Source: Comamonas testosteroni TK102
GTDB lineage: Bacteria > Pseudomonadota > Gammaproteobacteria > Burkholderiales > Burkholderiaceae_C
NCBI RefSeq assembly: GCF_000739375.1
Contig: NZ_CP006704.1
Location: forward strand, 5,890,001 to 5,954,000
DNA: 64,000 nucleotides
Reading direction: 5' to 3'
This document shows positions 35,503 through 45,289 of this stretch, one piece after another. Both the position numbers and the translations under genes were made by a program. Below the pieces are notes generated by a model. The model was not told the DNA's origin, did no database searches, and saw only the letters and a list, made by a program, of their open reading frames with translations. The stretch's first letter is position 1, and each line of letters opens with the position of its first letter.

Positions 35503-36059
35503 GTGCCATACCCCGCAAGCAGCGCGGCATAAGCGCCATTGGCGGCCAGCAGCAGATCGCAGAACTGCCGCACCGCGCCCTCCCCGCCATGCCTGGCACT
35601 GACCCAGTCCGCCACATGCAGAGCCTCGTCATGCGCATTGGCCGGGGCGCAGGCAAAGTGGCTGCGACGCATGACGGGCAGGTCGGGCCAGTCGTCCCCC
35701 ATGGCGCCCGCCTGCTCCCAGTGCAGCCCCAGTTCCGCCAGGATGGACTCGGCAGCAGGCACCTTGTCCTCGGTGCCAAAGCGCGCATGCTCAATGCCCA
35801 GCTGCTTCAGGCGCAAACGCAGCGGAGCGGAGTCGCGTCCTGTCACCACGGCCGGCGTGATGCCGGCCTTTTGCAGCATTTTCAGGCCATGGCCATCCAG
35901 CGTGTGGAAGCGCTTGAGGACTTCACCCTCGCCCGAGAAGTAAAGACCGCCATCGGTCAGAACGCCGTCCACATCGAAGAAGACCACGCGAATTCCCTGG
36001 GCCTTGAGCAACAACTGTGGATCCCATTGCTGGCTGGGTGTCAGAGCAGGTCGGTTCAT
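35499..36059 (-). CDS. kdsC: 3-deoxy-D-manno-octulosonate-8-phosphatase KdsC
   Basis: 186 residues, HAD superfamily type C0/IIIA. The nucleophile motif [11 protein letters not shown] is at about 27-37, and [13 protein letters not shown] is HAD motif IV. It removes phosphate from Kdo-8-P in LPS core synthesis. Its start overlaps the kdsD stop by one base. Confidence 0.96.
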   Translation of the reverse strand: MNRPALTPSQQWDPQLLLKAQGIRVVFFDVDGVLTDGGLYFSGEGEVLKRFHTLDGHGLKMLQKAGITPAVVTGRDSAPLRLRLKQLGIEHARFGTEDKVPAAESILAELGLHWEQAGAMGDDWPDLPVMRRSHFACAPANAHDEALHVADWVSARHGGEGAVRQFCDLLLAANGAYAALLAGYGT

Positions 36060-37060
36060 CAGATCACCTTGGCGCGCATCAGGTCGCGGATATGCACCAC
36101 ACCCTGCAGGTGCTGGCTGTCATCGGTCACCAGCACAGCGGTAATGCCATGCTCTTCCATCATGCGGGCCGCGGCCACCGCCAGCAAGTCAGGCTTGATC
36201 GTCAGAGGCCTGGGGTGCATGACATCGCTGGCCACACGGCTGCGCAGATCCACGCCGGCTTCCACGCAGCGGCGCAAGTCTCCGTCGGTGAAAATGCCCA
36301 CCAGCTCACCGCCGGCGTTGACCACGGCGGAGCAGCCAAGGCCCTTGGCGCTCATCTCGCGCATCAGCTCCACACTGCTCACATCCTGGACCACCTGGGG
36401 CACATCGGCACCACGGCGCATCACGTCGCGCACATGGGTCAGCAGGCGCCGACCCAGCGCTCCTCCGGGATGCGAGCGCGCAAAATCCTCGGCGCCAAAG
36501 CCACGGGCGTCGAGCAAGGCCACTGCCAGCGCATCCCCCATGGCCAGCTGGGCGGTCGTACTCGCAGTGGGCGCCAGATTCAGAGGACAGGCTTCCTTGT
36601 CGACGCGTGTATCCAGCACCCAGTCTGCATGCTTGGCCAGTGTCGAGCTCAGCCCGCCGGTCACGGCCACCAGCGGCACGCCCATGCGCTTGATGGCGGG
36701 CAACACGCCGGTCAGCTCGTCGGTCTCACCGCTATTGGACAAGGCCAGCACCAGATCATCCTGCGTCAGCATGCCCAGGTCGCCGTGACTGGCCTCAGCA
36801 GGATGCACGAAAAAGGCGGGAGTCCCGGTGGACGCCAGAGTCGCGGCCACCTTGCGGCCCACATGCCCGCTTTTGCCCATGCCCATGACCACCACCCGGC
36901 CCGGCAGCTGCAAAATGCGCTGCACCACGGCCGTGAACGCGCCATTGAGGCGTTCGGACATGGAACGCAGGGCGGCGGCCTCGATATCCAGGGCCGCGCG
37001 GGCCAGGTTCAAGGCTCGCGGTGCGTCGATCAGACGCGAATTGGCAGCATCAGAATTCAT
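36059..37060 (-). CDS. kdsD: D-arabinose-5-phosphate isomerase KdsD
   Basis: 333 residues. An SIS sugar-isomerase domain (about 40-180; [23 protein letters not shown] and the [13 protein letters not shown] segment) is followed by two CBS domains. It converts ribulose-5-P to arabinose-5-P, the first step of Kdo synthesis, and heads the kdsD-kdsC-lptC-SDR operon. Confidence 0.96.
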   Translation of the reverse strand: MNSDAANSRLIDAPRALNLARAALDIEAAALRSMSERLNGAFTAVVQRILQLPGRVVVMGMGKSGHVGRKVAATLASTGTPAFFVHPAEASHGDLGMLTQDDLVLALSNSGETDELTGVLPAIKRMGVPLVAVTGGLSSTLAKHADWVLDTRVDKEACPLNLAPTASTTAQLAMGDALAVALLDARGFGAEDFARSHPGGALGRRLLTHVRDVMRRGADVPQVVQDVSSVELMREMSAKGLGCSAVVNAGGELVGIFTDGDLRRCVEAGVDLRSRVASDVMHPRPLTIKPDLLAVAAARMMEEHGITAVLVTDDSQHLQGVVHIRDLMRAKVI

Positions 37061-37171
37061 GCCCGGATTTTAGCCAGCCCCTGCCTGCCGGGCAGCGGGC
37101 AACATCCCTTTTGCCCGCATTTCAGGCCTGAGCCCATACACTGGCGAGCATTCAAAGAACTCTGGCCAGCC

Positions 37172-37729
37172 ATGCAAACCTCCACCAGCGTCAACGACTA
37201 TCTGCGCGACCATATCCGCACCGTGCCGGACTGGCCTGCACCGGGCGTGCAGTTCCGCGACATCACGCCCCTGCTGCAGGACCCCAAGGTCTTTCGCGTC
37301 ATGACCGACGCCTTTGTGCACCGTTACATGGATCCCAAGCTTCGTCCCGATGTGGTCGCAGGCCTGGATGCCCGCGGATTCATTCTGGGTGCCGTGATCG
37401 CACACGAGCTCAATATCGGCTTTGTACCCATCCGCAAAAAAGGCAAGCTGCCCTTCACCACGGTCGAAGAAACCTATGAGCTCGAATACGGTAGCGCCAC
37501 CGTGGAACTGCATACGGATGCCGTCAAATCGGGAGACCGTGTGCTGCTGATTGACGATCTGATCGCCACCGGCGGCACCATGATGGCCGGCAAGAAGCTG
37601 CTGGAAAAGCTGGGGGCGACGGTGGTGGAAGGCGCGGCGATCGTGGACCTGCCGGAACTGGGCGGCTCCAAGCATCTCAAGGACAGCGGCCTGCCGCTGT
37701 TCACGCTGGTGGACTTCGCCGGACACTGA
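37172..37729 (+). CDS. apt: Adenine phosphoribosyltransferase
   Basis: 185 residues. The PRPP-binding motif [17 protein letters not shown] lies at about 124-140, with the type I PRTase hood region [11 protein letters not shown] near the N-terminus. It salvages adenine to AMP. It is divergent from kdsD. Confidence 0.96.
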   Translation: MQTSTSVNDYLRDHIRTVPDWPAPGVQFRDITPLLQDPKVFRVMTDAFVHRYMDPKLRPDVVAGLDARGFILGAVIAHELNIGFVPIRKKGKLPFTTVEETYELEYGSATVELHTDAVKSGDRVLLIDDLIATGGTMMAGKKLLEKLGATVVEGAAIVDLPELGGSKHLKDSGLPLFTLVDFAGH

Positions 37730-37750
37730 CCGAGCGGTTCACCGCCCTGA

Positions 37751-38425
37751 TCAGCGCAGCTCCCCATACTGCGTCGCCCCCAGAGAGCCCAAGCCGGAGA
37801 CGGCAAATTCACCACCTTCCTCGTGGCCTGAGCCAGGACCCAGCAAGGGTGCCTGGCGGGAGTGGCGCGAGCCTGCCGCAGAGGAGGCAGCGGCCATGGC
37901 CACTGCCTGCTTGAAAGCATCCATCTCCTGCGCGTCGATGGGCTCGAAGGAGCGGCCCGGTTGTACCGCAGCGGCAAGCGGCGCCTGGCGCGGCGCGGTC
38001 ATTGCTGGAGCAAAGCCGTCAAACTGCGTCTGCGCAAAGTCCGGGGTGGCGGCAGCCTGCAGCTGCCCATTCACGCGCCAGTACACGGCGTGAACCCCGG
38101 CATCCATGCGGGTTCTGGCGAGCTCTGCAATCAAGGCCTCGATACGTCTTTGCTGAGAGGCATCGGCCGCATACGCGGGTGCCAGATCCACCATCACGAC
38201 AAAGCGCTGGCCGACGTTGTCCAGCGAGAGCACCTTGAACTTGTAGCCGGCAGAGAGAATGCCGACCCTGACCATGGCTTCGCGCACGATGACGTACAGC
38301 TGCTCGCGTCTGGCCGAGCGCTCCCGGTGCTGCGACTGACGCGCCCCCGGATCATCCTCGTGGCGCGATGCTGGCGTGCCATCGTCTTGGCGAGGCGCGC
38401 GAGAAAACCATCGAAACAGGGACAT
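37751..38425 (-). CDS. Hypothetical protein
   Basis: 224 residues from ATG 38425 (GTG 38431 also possible). The N-terminal ~40 residues are charged, then a compact region (about 42-120: YVIVREAMVRVGILSAGYK, FKVLSLDNVGQRFVVMVDL) looks like a small alpha/beta domain. The C-terminal half is Ala/Gln/Pro-rich and probably disordered. No signal peptide or known motif. Coding bias matches its neighbours. It converges with apt. I do not recognise the family. Confidence 0.7.
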   Translation of the reverse strand: MSLFRWFSRAPRQDDGTPASRHEDDPGARQSQHRERSARREQLYVIVREAMVRVGILSAGYKFKVLSLDNVGQRFVVMVDLAPAYAADASQQRRIEALIAELARTRMDAGVHAVYWRVNGQLQAAATPDFAQTQFDGFAPAMTAPRQAPLAAAVQPGRSFEPIDAQEMDAFKQAVAMAAASSAAGSRHSRQAPLLGPGSGHEEGGEFAVSGLGSLGATQYGELR

Positions 38426-38568
38426 GAGCACACTCGATCAGGCTGTATTTACAATAGGACACATTCTGCCTCCTGGTCTGAAGCAGCTCGTGACATTGGC
38501 TGAAATATTAGCCTTTGTCCGACGTGGATCAAGCGCCCAGCCCGTGCCAGATACAAAAAAATCTTCGC

Positions 38569-39048
38569 TCAGGTGCTCGCCACCCGGCGGCGACTGTCCC
38601 CTGCACGGCGCGCCAGTACCTGACCTGCCATGGTCAGCAGCGCCAGGGCCAGCGCAGGCTGGCGATTTGCAATTTCCGAATAACGCAGCGCAGTCAGACA
38701 CCATAGACGGCTGGGCGCTGCGGCCTGGACCGTGGCCTTGCGTGGCCTATGGGCGAAGAAGGCGCCCTCCCCCACAATCGCCCCCGGCCCCACCAAGGCC
38801 AGGCGGATTCTTTCCTTCGAATCCTGGTAATGCACGCTCAGCGAGCCGTACTCCACCATGTACAGATTGCGGTCCAGTGCCCCTTCGGCAAACAACACTT
38901 CGCTGGCCGCCAGGTTGATCGGCTGCAGATACGGCGCCAACAACTCCCATTGCGTGGCACTGAGCATGTTTTGGGCGGTATCGGTGGCAACCGAGGTTGT
39001 CATTGCCTGGACCAGCGCCGACAAATCCTGAGGTGTGGAAGCGAACAT
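38569..39048 (-). CDS. Single-domain cyclic-nucleotide-binding-like (Crp N-terminal type) protein
   Basis: 159 residues. It matches the cNMP-binding beta-roll: LFAEGALDRNLYMVEYGSLSV and the phosphate-cassette region VGPGAIVGEGAFFAHRPRKATV, where the usual RxA arginine corresponds to R in RKA. There is no C-terminal HTH, so it cannot act as an ordinary Crp/Fnr regulator and may sense a ligand for a partner. The adjacent hypothetical gene lies in the same direction. The 294 bp before pgk contain mainly the pgk terminator. Confidence 0.82.
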   Translation of the reverse strand: MFASTPQDLSALVQAMTTSVATDTAQNMLSATQWELLAPYLQPINLAASEVLFAEGALDRNLYMVEYGSLSVHYQDSKERIRLALVGPGAIVGEGAFFAHRPRKATVQAAAPSRLWCLTALRYSEIANRQPALALALLTMAGQVLARRAGDSRRRVAST

Positions 39049-39261
39049 AAGCAGTGAGTAGTACGCGAACGCCGCATGCCATCCGGGTGGACAACTCCGG
39101 ATTCACATCCCGGCCGCTCAGGGCAAAAGAAATTCATAGCGCGCCATGGTTCACCATCAACGCAGGCTGAATGCTAAGCGACTCCGACAGTCCCGCCAAT
39201 CACTTGCGCCGCTGAGTTACTTTTGCACACTCCAGATGTCTGCATTCCGATCTGCTCCAGC

Positions 39262-39291
39262 AAAAAAGGATCGACTAGTCGATCCTTTTTT
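39262..39291 (-). terminator. Rho-independent terminator after pgk
   Basis: AAAAAAGGATCGACT and AGTCGATCCTTTTTT form a perfect 30-base palindrome, usable in both directions, about 50 bp past the pgk stop. Confidence 0.88.
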
Positions 39292-39342
39292 GATAGCTAA
39301 TATGCCTCTAGCCATATAGGTTAGCGACCTATTTCAATCAAA

Positions 39343-40536
39343 TCAGCCGTTGGCGCGCTTTTCCAGGATTTCGAAGGCGGGCAGCTTCTTGCCTTCCAGC
39401 ACTTCCAGGAAGGCACCGCCGCCGGTGGAGATGTAGCCCACGTCCTTTTCGATGCCGTACTTGGCAATGGCGGCCAGGGTGTCGCCACCGCCGGCAATGC
39501 TGAAGGCAGGGGACTCGGCAATCGCCTGGGCGATGACCTTGGTGCCATTGGCAAACTGATCGAACTCGAACACGCCCACGGGGCCGTTCCAGACAATGGT
39601 GCCGGCCTTTTTGAGCTGCTCGGCCAGCAGGGCTGCGGTTTCCGGACCGATGTCCAGAATCATGTCGTCGTCCGCCACTTCGGAGGCTTTCTTGACGGTG
39701 GCCACGGCGTCGGCAGCAAAGGTCTTGGCAGTCACCACGTCAGTGGGCACGGGCACATTGGCGCCACGGGCAGCCATGGCGTCGATCACGGCCTTGGCAT
39801 CTGCCACCAGATCGGGCTCGGCCAGCGACTTGCCGATCTTCAGGCCGGCAGCCAGCATGAAGGTGTTGGCAATGCCGCCGCCCACGATGAGCTGGTCCAC
39901 CTTGTCGGCCAGGCTCTTGAGAATGGTCAGCTTGGTGGACACCTTGGAGCCGGCGACGATGGCGGCCAGGGGGCGTGCAGGCGCGGCCAGGGCCTTGTTC
40001 AGCGCGTCGATCTCGGCCGACAGCAGCGGGCCCGCGCAGGCGATGGGGGCGTATTCGGCGATGCCGTAGGTCGTGCCTTCGGCGCGGTGCGCGGTGCCGA
40101 AGGCATCGTTCACAAAGATGTCGCAGAGCTTGGCCAGCTTCTGGGCCAGCTCGGGCTTGTTCTTCTTCTCGCCCACGTTGACACGGCAGTTCTCCAGCAG
40201 CACGACCTGGCCGGGGGCAATCTGCACGCCGTCCACCCAGTCGGCCACCAGGGGCACATCGCGGCCCAGCAGCTCGGACAGACGCTTGGCCACGGGAGCC
40301 AGCGAATCCTGGGGTTTGAATTCACCTTCGGTGGGGCGGCCCAGGTGGCTGGTGACCATCACCGCAGCGCCAGCCTTCAGCGCCATCTCGATGGCCGGCA
40401 CGGAAGCGCGCACACGCGTGTCTTCGGTGATTTCACCTGCGTCGTTCAGCGGCACGTTCAGGTCGGCACGGATGAAAACACGTTGACCCTGGGCCTTGCC
40501 CTGAGCGCACAGATCGGAGAAGCGGATGATGTTCAT
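39343..40536 (-). CDS. pgk: Phosphoglycerate kinase
   Basis: 397 residues. [12 protein letters not shown] near the N-terminus, [10 protein letters not shown], and the C-terminal nucleotide-binding [13 protein letters not shown] and GGGDTLAA segments are diagnostic. It transfers phosphate from 1,3-bisphosphoglycerate to ADP. ATG 40536 has no clear ribosome site and lies just after a terminator-like hairpin (separate entry). Confidence 0.97.
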   Translation of the reverse strand: MNIIRFSDLCAQGKAQGQRVFIRADLNVPLNDAGEITEDTRVRASVPAIEMALKAGAAVMVTSHLGRPTEGEFKPQDSLAPVAKRLSELLGRDVPLVADWVDGVQIAPGQVVLLENCRVNVGEKKNKPELAQKLAKLCDIFVNDAFGTAHRAEGTTYGIAEYAPIACAGPLLSAEIDALNKALAAPARPLAAIVAGSKVSTKLTILKSLADKVDQLIVGGGIANTFMLAAGLKIGKSLAEPDLVADAKAVIDAMAARGANVPVPTDVVTAKTFAADAVATVKKASEVADDDMILDIGPETAALLAEQLKKAGTIVWNGPVGVFEFDQFANGTKVIAQAIAESPAFSIAGGGDTLAAIAKYGIEKDVGYISTGGGAFLEVLEGKKLPAFEILEKRANG

Positions 40537-40541
40537 GCAGC

Positions 40542-40564
40542 AAAAAAGCGACTCCGAAAGTCGC
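40542..40564 (-). terminator. Terminator-like hairpin in the pgk leader
   Basis: On the minus strand GCGACT, TTCGG loop, AGTCGC, then TTTTTT, ending six bases before the pgk ATG. The upstream azlD gene already has its own hairpin 150 bp earlier, so this one lies within the pgk leader. Confidence 0.65.
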
Positions 40565-40717
40565 CCATACAAAGGTTGGAAAACAAAAAATCTGTCTGCA
40601 TTTTAGGTCGTTCACCCTTTGCAGCCATCGTTTTTACCTGCTTACTCGACTCAAAAACAGGAGCATCTTGCGCGCGCTGTAACTGGGTTTCAGACCTTTT
40701 CAGCGGAAGCTCATATG

Positions 40718-40744
40718 AAAACAGGAGCACTCAGCTCCTGTTTT
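40718..40744. terminator. Hairpin after azlD
   Basis: AAAACAGGAGC, ACTCA, GCTCCTGTTTT: an 11 bp perfect stem with a short U-run on either strand, 15 bases past the azlD stop. Confidence 0.7.
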
Positions 40745-40758
40745 CTCTGGCCCTGGGG

Positions 40759-41091
40759 CTACCAGCCCATGCCGATATGCAGCGGCAGGTAGATCGCCAT
40801 GCCCAGTGCGATGGTTCCGAGAATACTGCGCTTGTAAAAAAAATACACCACAGAAGCGGCCAGCGCAGGCAGTCGCGCATCGGCCAGGCTGCCTATCAGC
40901 TGACCATTGCTCATCACGATCTCGGGCGCAATCACTGCGGCCAAGGCCGCCAACGGGGCGTATTTGAGCCCGCGCTTGAGCCAGTTGGGTAGCGGCAGCT
41001 CACGCTCGGGAATCATGAAGAAGGCACGCGTGACCAGCGTGATGAGGGCCAGCCCGATACAGGCGACGATGACCCAGAAACTGCTCATCAT
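40759..41091 (-). CDS. azlD: Branched-chain amino acid exporter small subunit AzlD
   Basis: 110 residues with four hydrophobic segments. TLVTRAFFMIPERELPLPNWLKRGLKYAPLAALAAV is characteristic in its FM-P-LP-(W)-R-LKY-P pattern. AzlD pairs with AzlC in export of branched-chain amino acids. Its start overlaps the azlC stop by four bases. Confidence 0.93.
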   Translation of the reverse strand: MMSSFWVIVACIGLALITLVTRAFFMIPERELPLPNWLKRGLKYAPLAALAAVIAPEIVMSNGQLIGSLADARLPALAASVVYFFYKRSILGTIALGMAIYLPLHIGMGW

Positions 41092-41858
41092 GACCGTTCC
41101 TCCTCATCCTTTGCCGCCGACAGCTGGCTGGCCTGCTTTTGCAGCTGCTCGGCCATGAGGCCTGCAGCCACGGCGGCGGCGATCGCCACCAGGATGTTGA
41201 GCTTGAGCGGCAGCGCAAAAGCCGCCACGGCAGCCGTGCAGGCCACGATGGACGCCACCCAGGTCGCGCGATCCTTGAGCATGGACAGCAGCACGCCCAG
41301 CAGTGCCAGCACGCCGGCAAAGCCCAGACCCCAGGACAGGGGAATCTGGTCGGCCAGAAAAATGCCCAGCGTGGACGGGATCTGCCAGGCCAGCCAGTTG
41401 GTCAGTGCTGCGCCCCAGAAATAGGGCAGCTGCTCGGGCTGCGGCCTGGCCTCGGGGTAGCGACGCATGAAGTTCACGAAAATCACATCGCCGCTGAAAT
41501 AGGCGACCGCCAGGCGGTGACGCAGGCTCAGATGGGCGAAATAGCTGCGCCACATGCTGGACAGGATCACGAAACGCAGGTTCACGCAGATGGCGGTGAA
41601 CCAGACCACCCACAGCGGCGCCCCCACGGCCATCAGCGGCAGCACGGCCAGCTGGGCGCTGCCCGCATAGACGCTCAGGCCCATGAACAGCGCCAGAGGC
41701 ACGGAAAGACCGCTCTTGACCATGGCCACACCGGTCACCAGCCCCCAGGCGGCGATACCCAGGGCTGTGCCCCCCATTTCTTTGGAACCGACCCAGAAAA
41801 ACGGATCCCTGACTATCGATTTCGCACGCTGACCCAGCGTGATCGCCATATCCGTCAT
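41088..41858 (-). CDS. azlC: Branched-chain amino acid exporter large subunit AzlC
   Basis: 256 residues. Several hydrophobic segments and the AzlC hallmarks [13 protein letters not shown] and [12 protein letters not shown] are present. ATG 41858 is chosen because it overlaps the fmt stop (ATGA), a usual coupled arrangement. It forms fmt-azlC-azlD. Confidence 0.94.
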   Translation of the reverse strand: MTDMAITLGQRAKSIVRDPFFWVGSKEMGGTALGIAAWGLVTGVAMVKSGLSVPLALFMGLSVYAGSAQLAVLPLMAVGAPLWVVWFTAICVNLRFVILSSMWRSYFAHLSLRHRLAVAYFSGDVIFVNFMRRYPEARPQPEQLPYFWGAALTNWLAWQIPSTLGIFLADQIPLSWGLGFAGVLALLGVLLSMLKDRATWVASIVACTAAVAAFALPLKLNILVAIAAAVAAGLMAEQLQKQASQLSAAKDEEERS

Positions 41859-42820
41859 ACCTCGCCAGCGCCCTCTCCCAGTAGCGCCCCAGCCGGGAGC
41901 GCGAAACCGCGCAGAAAATCGCTGGCGGCCAGGCGCTTGCCACCCGCGCGCTGCAACAGCGTCATATTGAGCACGCCGCTGCCGCAAGCCACGCGCACCC
42001 CCTGAGCGTCGGCCGACAGCACCATGCCGGGGGCACCGGAGCCTTCCTCGGCCCCGGCCTCCCAGACCTTGATGGCTTCGCTGCCCAGGCTGGTGGCGCC
42101 GCCTGGGAAGGGGTTGAAGGCACGCAGGCGGCGTGCGATGACTTCGGCGCTTTCGCGCCAGTCGATCAGGCTCTCCGACTTCTCGATCTTGTGGGCATAG
42201 GTCACGCCAGCGGCAGGCTGGGGCGTGCGCGGCAGGCCGCCGCAGGCCGCCATTTCCAGTGCTTCCACGATCAGGCGACCACCCAGCGTGGCCAGCTTGT
42301 CGTGCAGGCTGGCCGTGGTGTCATGCGCAGCAATCGGCAGACGCTCGATCACGCACATATCGCCGGTATCCAGACCGGCATCCATCTGCATGATGGTGAC
42401 GCCGGTCTCGGCATCCCCGGCCTCGATGGCACGATGAATCGGCGCTGCACCGCGCCAGCGCGGCAGCAGGCTGGCATGGATGTTCAGGCAGCCCAGGCGC
42501 GGTGTATCGAGCACCCATTGCGGCAGAATCAGTCCATAGGCCGCCACCACCATCACATCGGCCTGAGCGGCCTCGATCGCGGCCTTGGCGGCAGCGGCGT
42601 CTTCGGGATATTTGCCGTCCAGACGCAGACTCAACGGCTGAGCCACGGCAATGCCATGCTCCAAAGCGCACTGCTTGACGGGAGAGGCTTGCAGCTTCAT
42701 GCCGCGCCCGGCGGGACGGTCCGGCTGGGTCAGCACCAGCGGAACTTCAAAACCTGCGGCCAGCAGACTCTCCAGGGCCACGCGCGCAAATTCGGGCGTA
42801 CCCGCAAAAATGACTTTCAT
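41855..42820 (-). CDS. fmt: Methionyl-tRNA formyltransferase
   Basis: 321 residues. The N-terminal formyltransferase fold begins [11 protein letters not shown]; the catalytic region [21 protein letters not shown] carries the Asn and His typical of the family, with D in [10 protein letters not shown]. It formylates initiator Met-tRNA, the step reversed on proteins by def two genes upstream. GTG 42829 is an alternative start. Confidence 0.97.
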   Translation of the reverse strand: MKVIFAGTPEFARVALESLLAAGFEVPLVLTQPDRPAGRGMKLQASPVKQCALEHGIAVAQPLSLRLDGKYPEDAAAAKAAIEAAQADVMVVAAYGLILPQWVLDTPRLGCLNIHASLLPRWRGAAPIHRAIEAGDAETGVTIMQMDAGLDTGDMCVIERLPIAAHDTTASLHDKLATLGGRLIVEALEMAACGGLPRTPQPAAGVTYAHKIEKSESLIDWRESAEVIARRLRAFNPFPGGATSLGSEAIKVWEAGAEEGSGAPGMVLSADAQGVRVACGSGVLNMTLLQRAGGKRLAASDFLRGFALPAGALLGEGAGEV

Positions 42821-42834
42821 GGAACTCACAAATT

Positions 42835-42856
42835 AAAAAGGCAGCCGTCGGCTGCC
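42835..42856 (-). terminator. Terminator between the lipoprotein gene and fmt
   Basis: On the minus strand GGCAGCC, GAC, GGCTGCC, then TTTTTAATT. It lies six bases after the lipoprotein stop and 15 bases before the fmt ATG, so part of def-operon transcription should stop here. Confidence 0.75.
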
Positions 42857-42862
42857 AGGTCT

Positions 42863-43360
42863 TCAACGGTGCGGCTCTCGGAGGTACATGCTCTCATCGG
42901 TGAACATGACCTTCTGCACCACACCTTGCGGGTCTATGTGCACATGGGCACGCCGACCAAAGGTATTGTCCAGAAAACGGTAGGTCCAGATGTCACCTTT
43001 GAAGCTGTAGACCCCCTCGACTATGGCGGGCGGGCCGAACATGCGATAGACATCGTCGCGGGTATCCACGCCATTGCGCAGCGCAAAAAAGTGCGCCGTA
43101 TCCAGCACCTGCTCCACGCGCACCAGCTTGCGCTGGGCATCGAAATCCATGTGATAGACCTGCTGGCCGGCCGGCTGCTGGCTGTAGACCAGACGCTGGC
43201 CGCCGTCGGGCAAGGCCACGACCAAAGTGGGCTTGCCCATGCCTTTTTCCACCTCGGCCTGCGGCATGCCGGGCTTTTGCCACTGGGGCACCATGCAGCC
43301 CGCCAGCCCCACTGCCAGCAGACTTGCAGTCAACAGTGTTTGCAGGCGGGGCAGGGGCAT
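42863..43360 (-). CDS. Predicted lipoprotein, BamE/SmpA-like
   Basis: 165 residues. The lipobox LAGC (C22) follows a hydrophobic signal, and the +2 residue is Met. The body has a duplicated BamE-like pattern (MPQAEVEKGMGKPT and TRDDVYRMFGPPAIVEG), suggesting two small BLIP-like folds. It starts 11 bases after def and lies between def and fmt. Specific function unknown. Confidence 0.82.
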   Translation of the reverse strand: MPLPRLQTLLTASLLAVGLAGCMVPQWQKPGMPQAEVEKGMGKPTLVVALPDGGQRLVYSQQPAGQQVYHMDFDAQRKLVRVEQVLDTAHFFALRNGVDTRDDVYRMFGPPAIVEGVYSFKGDIWTYRFLDNTFGRRAHVHIDPQGVVQKVMFTDESMYLREPHR

Positions 43361-43371
43361 GGAAGCTCCGA

Positions 43372-43884
43372 TCAGGCCCGCAGGGCCTGCTTCTGGGCCT
43401 TGACCAGCTTGGTCTTGATGCGGTTGCGTTTCAGCGGCGAGAGGTATTCGACAAACACCTTGCCCAGCAGGTGATCCATCTCGTGCTGGATGCAGATGGC
43501 CAGCATGCCTTCTGCGTCGATCTCGCGGCTGTTGCCATTCTCGTCGAGGGCCTTGACCTTGACGGCAATGGAGCGCTCCACCCCGTCGTAGATGCCGGGC
43601 ACGGACAGGCAGCCTTCTTCACCCAGCTGCGTTTCGTCGCTGGCCCAGAGGATCTCGGGATTGATCAGCGCCATGGGCTCGTTGCGCTCCTCGGACACGT
43701 CGATCACGATGACCCGCTCATGCACATCGATCTGCGTCGCGGCCAGGCCGATGCCCTGGGCGTCGTACATGGTCTCGAGCATGTCTTTCACCAGGGTCTG
43801 GATGCGCTCATCCACCTGCGCCACGGGCTTGGCAACCTTGTGAAGACGGGGATCGGGATAGCAGAGGATGGGAAGAATGGCCAT
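43372..43884 (-). CDS. def: Peptide deformylase
   Basis: 170 residues. All three motifs are present: GIGLAATQ (44-51), EGCLSVPG (90-97) and QHEMDH (133-138), giving the Cys and two His metal ligands and the catalytic Glu. It removes the N-formyl group from new proteins. It heads def-lipoprotein-(terminator)-fmt-azlCD and is divergent from the LysM gene. Confidence 0.97.
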   Translation of the reverse strand: MAILPILCYPDPRLHKVAKPVAQVDERIQTLVKDMLETMYDAQGIGLAATQIDVHERVIVIDVSEERNEPMALINPEILWASDETQLGEEGCLSVPGIYDGVERSIAVKVKALDENGNSREIDAEGMLAICIQHEMDHLLGKVFVEYLSPLKRNRIKTKLVKAQKQALRA

Positions 43885-44087
43885 GGTGTGTCGGTAAATC
43901 TGTCGTTATTGTCCCAACATTTGACGCCAAACGCTTGTCACGCCCTCAATAAACATTGATCTATCGAGGCCTTGCATCGAGAATTTCGACACATTTGTAA
44001 GACTTGTAGGCTGGCTATGCCAAGATCGGCCACAGTGCGGCGACGCGAGGGACGCTGCAGCAATCGAATCCCGCCAGAAGGAATTTC

Positions 44088-45275
44088 ATGACCGCATTTG
44101 CCACTGCACGCGCCCTGAGCATCGGTGCCACATTGCTTGCAGCCCTGACTTCGGTCCACGCCCAGAGCTATCCTGTGACCGCCACCCAGCGCTCCACCGC
44201 ACAGCAAGTCGCTCAGCAAGGCATCCCCGAACACGAACTGGCGCCCAACGCTCCCGCGCAATACACCGTCAAGCGCGGCGACACGCTGTGGGGCATTTCG
44301 GGCCTGTATCTGCGCCAGCCCTGGCGCTGGCCCGACCTCTGGGGTATGAACCTCTCCAGCATCGCCAACCCGCATCTGATCTACCCCGGCCAGGTGCTGT
44401 ATCTGGTGCGCAGCAACGGCTATGCCCGTCTGTCGACCACGGCCCCCAACGGCGATCCCGAAGTGGTGCGCGTGTCACCCCAGACACGTGAATCCTCACT
44501 GAACGATCTGGCCCTGCCCACGCTGCCGCCGCACCTGATCGAGCCCTTCCTGGCCGAGCCACTGGTCGTGGACAGCCAGGCACTGGCACAGGCGCCGCGC
44601 ATCATCGCCACCCAGGACAAGCGCGTGCTCATGGCCAATGGCGATCGCGCCTATGTGCGCAACTCCGGCGGTGCGCTGATCACCACCGGCAAGGGACAGC
44701 CCGCGAGCTACCGCATCTTCCGCGATGCCACGCCTCTCAAGGACCCCGTCACCGGGGAAATCCTGGGCTACGAAGCCAAGTACCTGGGCAGTGCCACCGT
44801 GGCGCGTGGCGAGACCTTGCTGGCATCCGAGCCAGGCCAGCCCGCACAGACGGCGCCCGGCACGGTGGACATCATCCGCTCCAAGAACGAAATCCGCGCC
44901 GGCGACCGTCTGCTGCCCTCGCCCGAGCAGCAATACCTGAGCTATGTGCCCCATGCACCGCGCCAGGCGGTGGACGCCGCCGTGGTCTCCATCTACGGCG
45001 ACTCGGTAGGCTATAACGCGGCCCAGAATCAGGTCATTGCCATCAACAAGGGGGCCCGGGACGGCATGGACATCGGCGCGGTGCTGGAACTCGTCAGCAA
45101 GGGCAATGTCATCGTGGACAAGACCAGCCCCAGTCGTGACCGCGTGAAGCTGCCCGACGAGGCCAATGGCTATGCCATGGTCTTCAAGGTGTTTGACCGG
45201 GTTTCCTACGCGCTCATCACCACGGCCCAACGCGGAGTGAATGTGGGCGACGGCCTGCAGTCGCCTCTGCCCTGA
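44088..45275 (+). CDS. LysM domain-containing exported protein
   Basis: 395 residues. A signal peptide ends at SVHAQ, and the LysM domain (about 58-108; YTVKRGDTLWGISGLYL) should bind peptidoglycan. The rest has no catalytic motif; it matches proteins found upstream of dprA in betaproteobacteria. AAGGAATTTC precedes the ATG. dprA follows after 14 bp. It is divergent from def. Confidence 0.93.
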   Translation: MTAFATARALSIGATLLAALTSVHAQSYPVTATQRSTAQQVAQQGIPEHELAPNAPAQYTVKRGDTLWGISGLYLRQPWRWPDLWGMNLSSIANPHLIYPGQVLYLVRSNGYARLSTTAPNGDPEVVRVSPQTRESSLNDLALPTLPPHLIEPFLAEPLVVDSQALAQAPRIIATQDKRVLMANGDRAYVRNSGGALITTGKGQPASYRIFRDATPLKDPVTGEILGYEAKYLGSATVARGETLLASEPGQPAQTAPGTVDIIRSKNEIRAGDRLLPSPEQQYLSYVPHAPRQAVDAAVVSIYGDSVGYNAAQNQVIAINKGARDGMDIGAVLELVSKGNVIVDKTSPSRDRVKLPDEANGYAMVFKVFDRVSYALITTAQRGVNVGDGLQSPLP

Positions 45276-45289
45276 CATGGAGCCAAAGC

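Noticed and set aside
39262..39291. Perfect 30-base palindrome considered as a recombination or operator site
   Set aside because: The G+C stem with A6/T6 ends just past pgk is fully explained as a bidirectional terminator.
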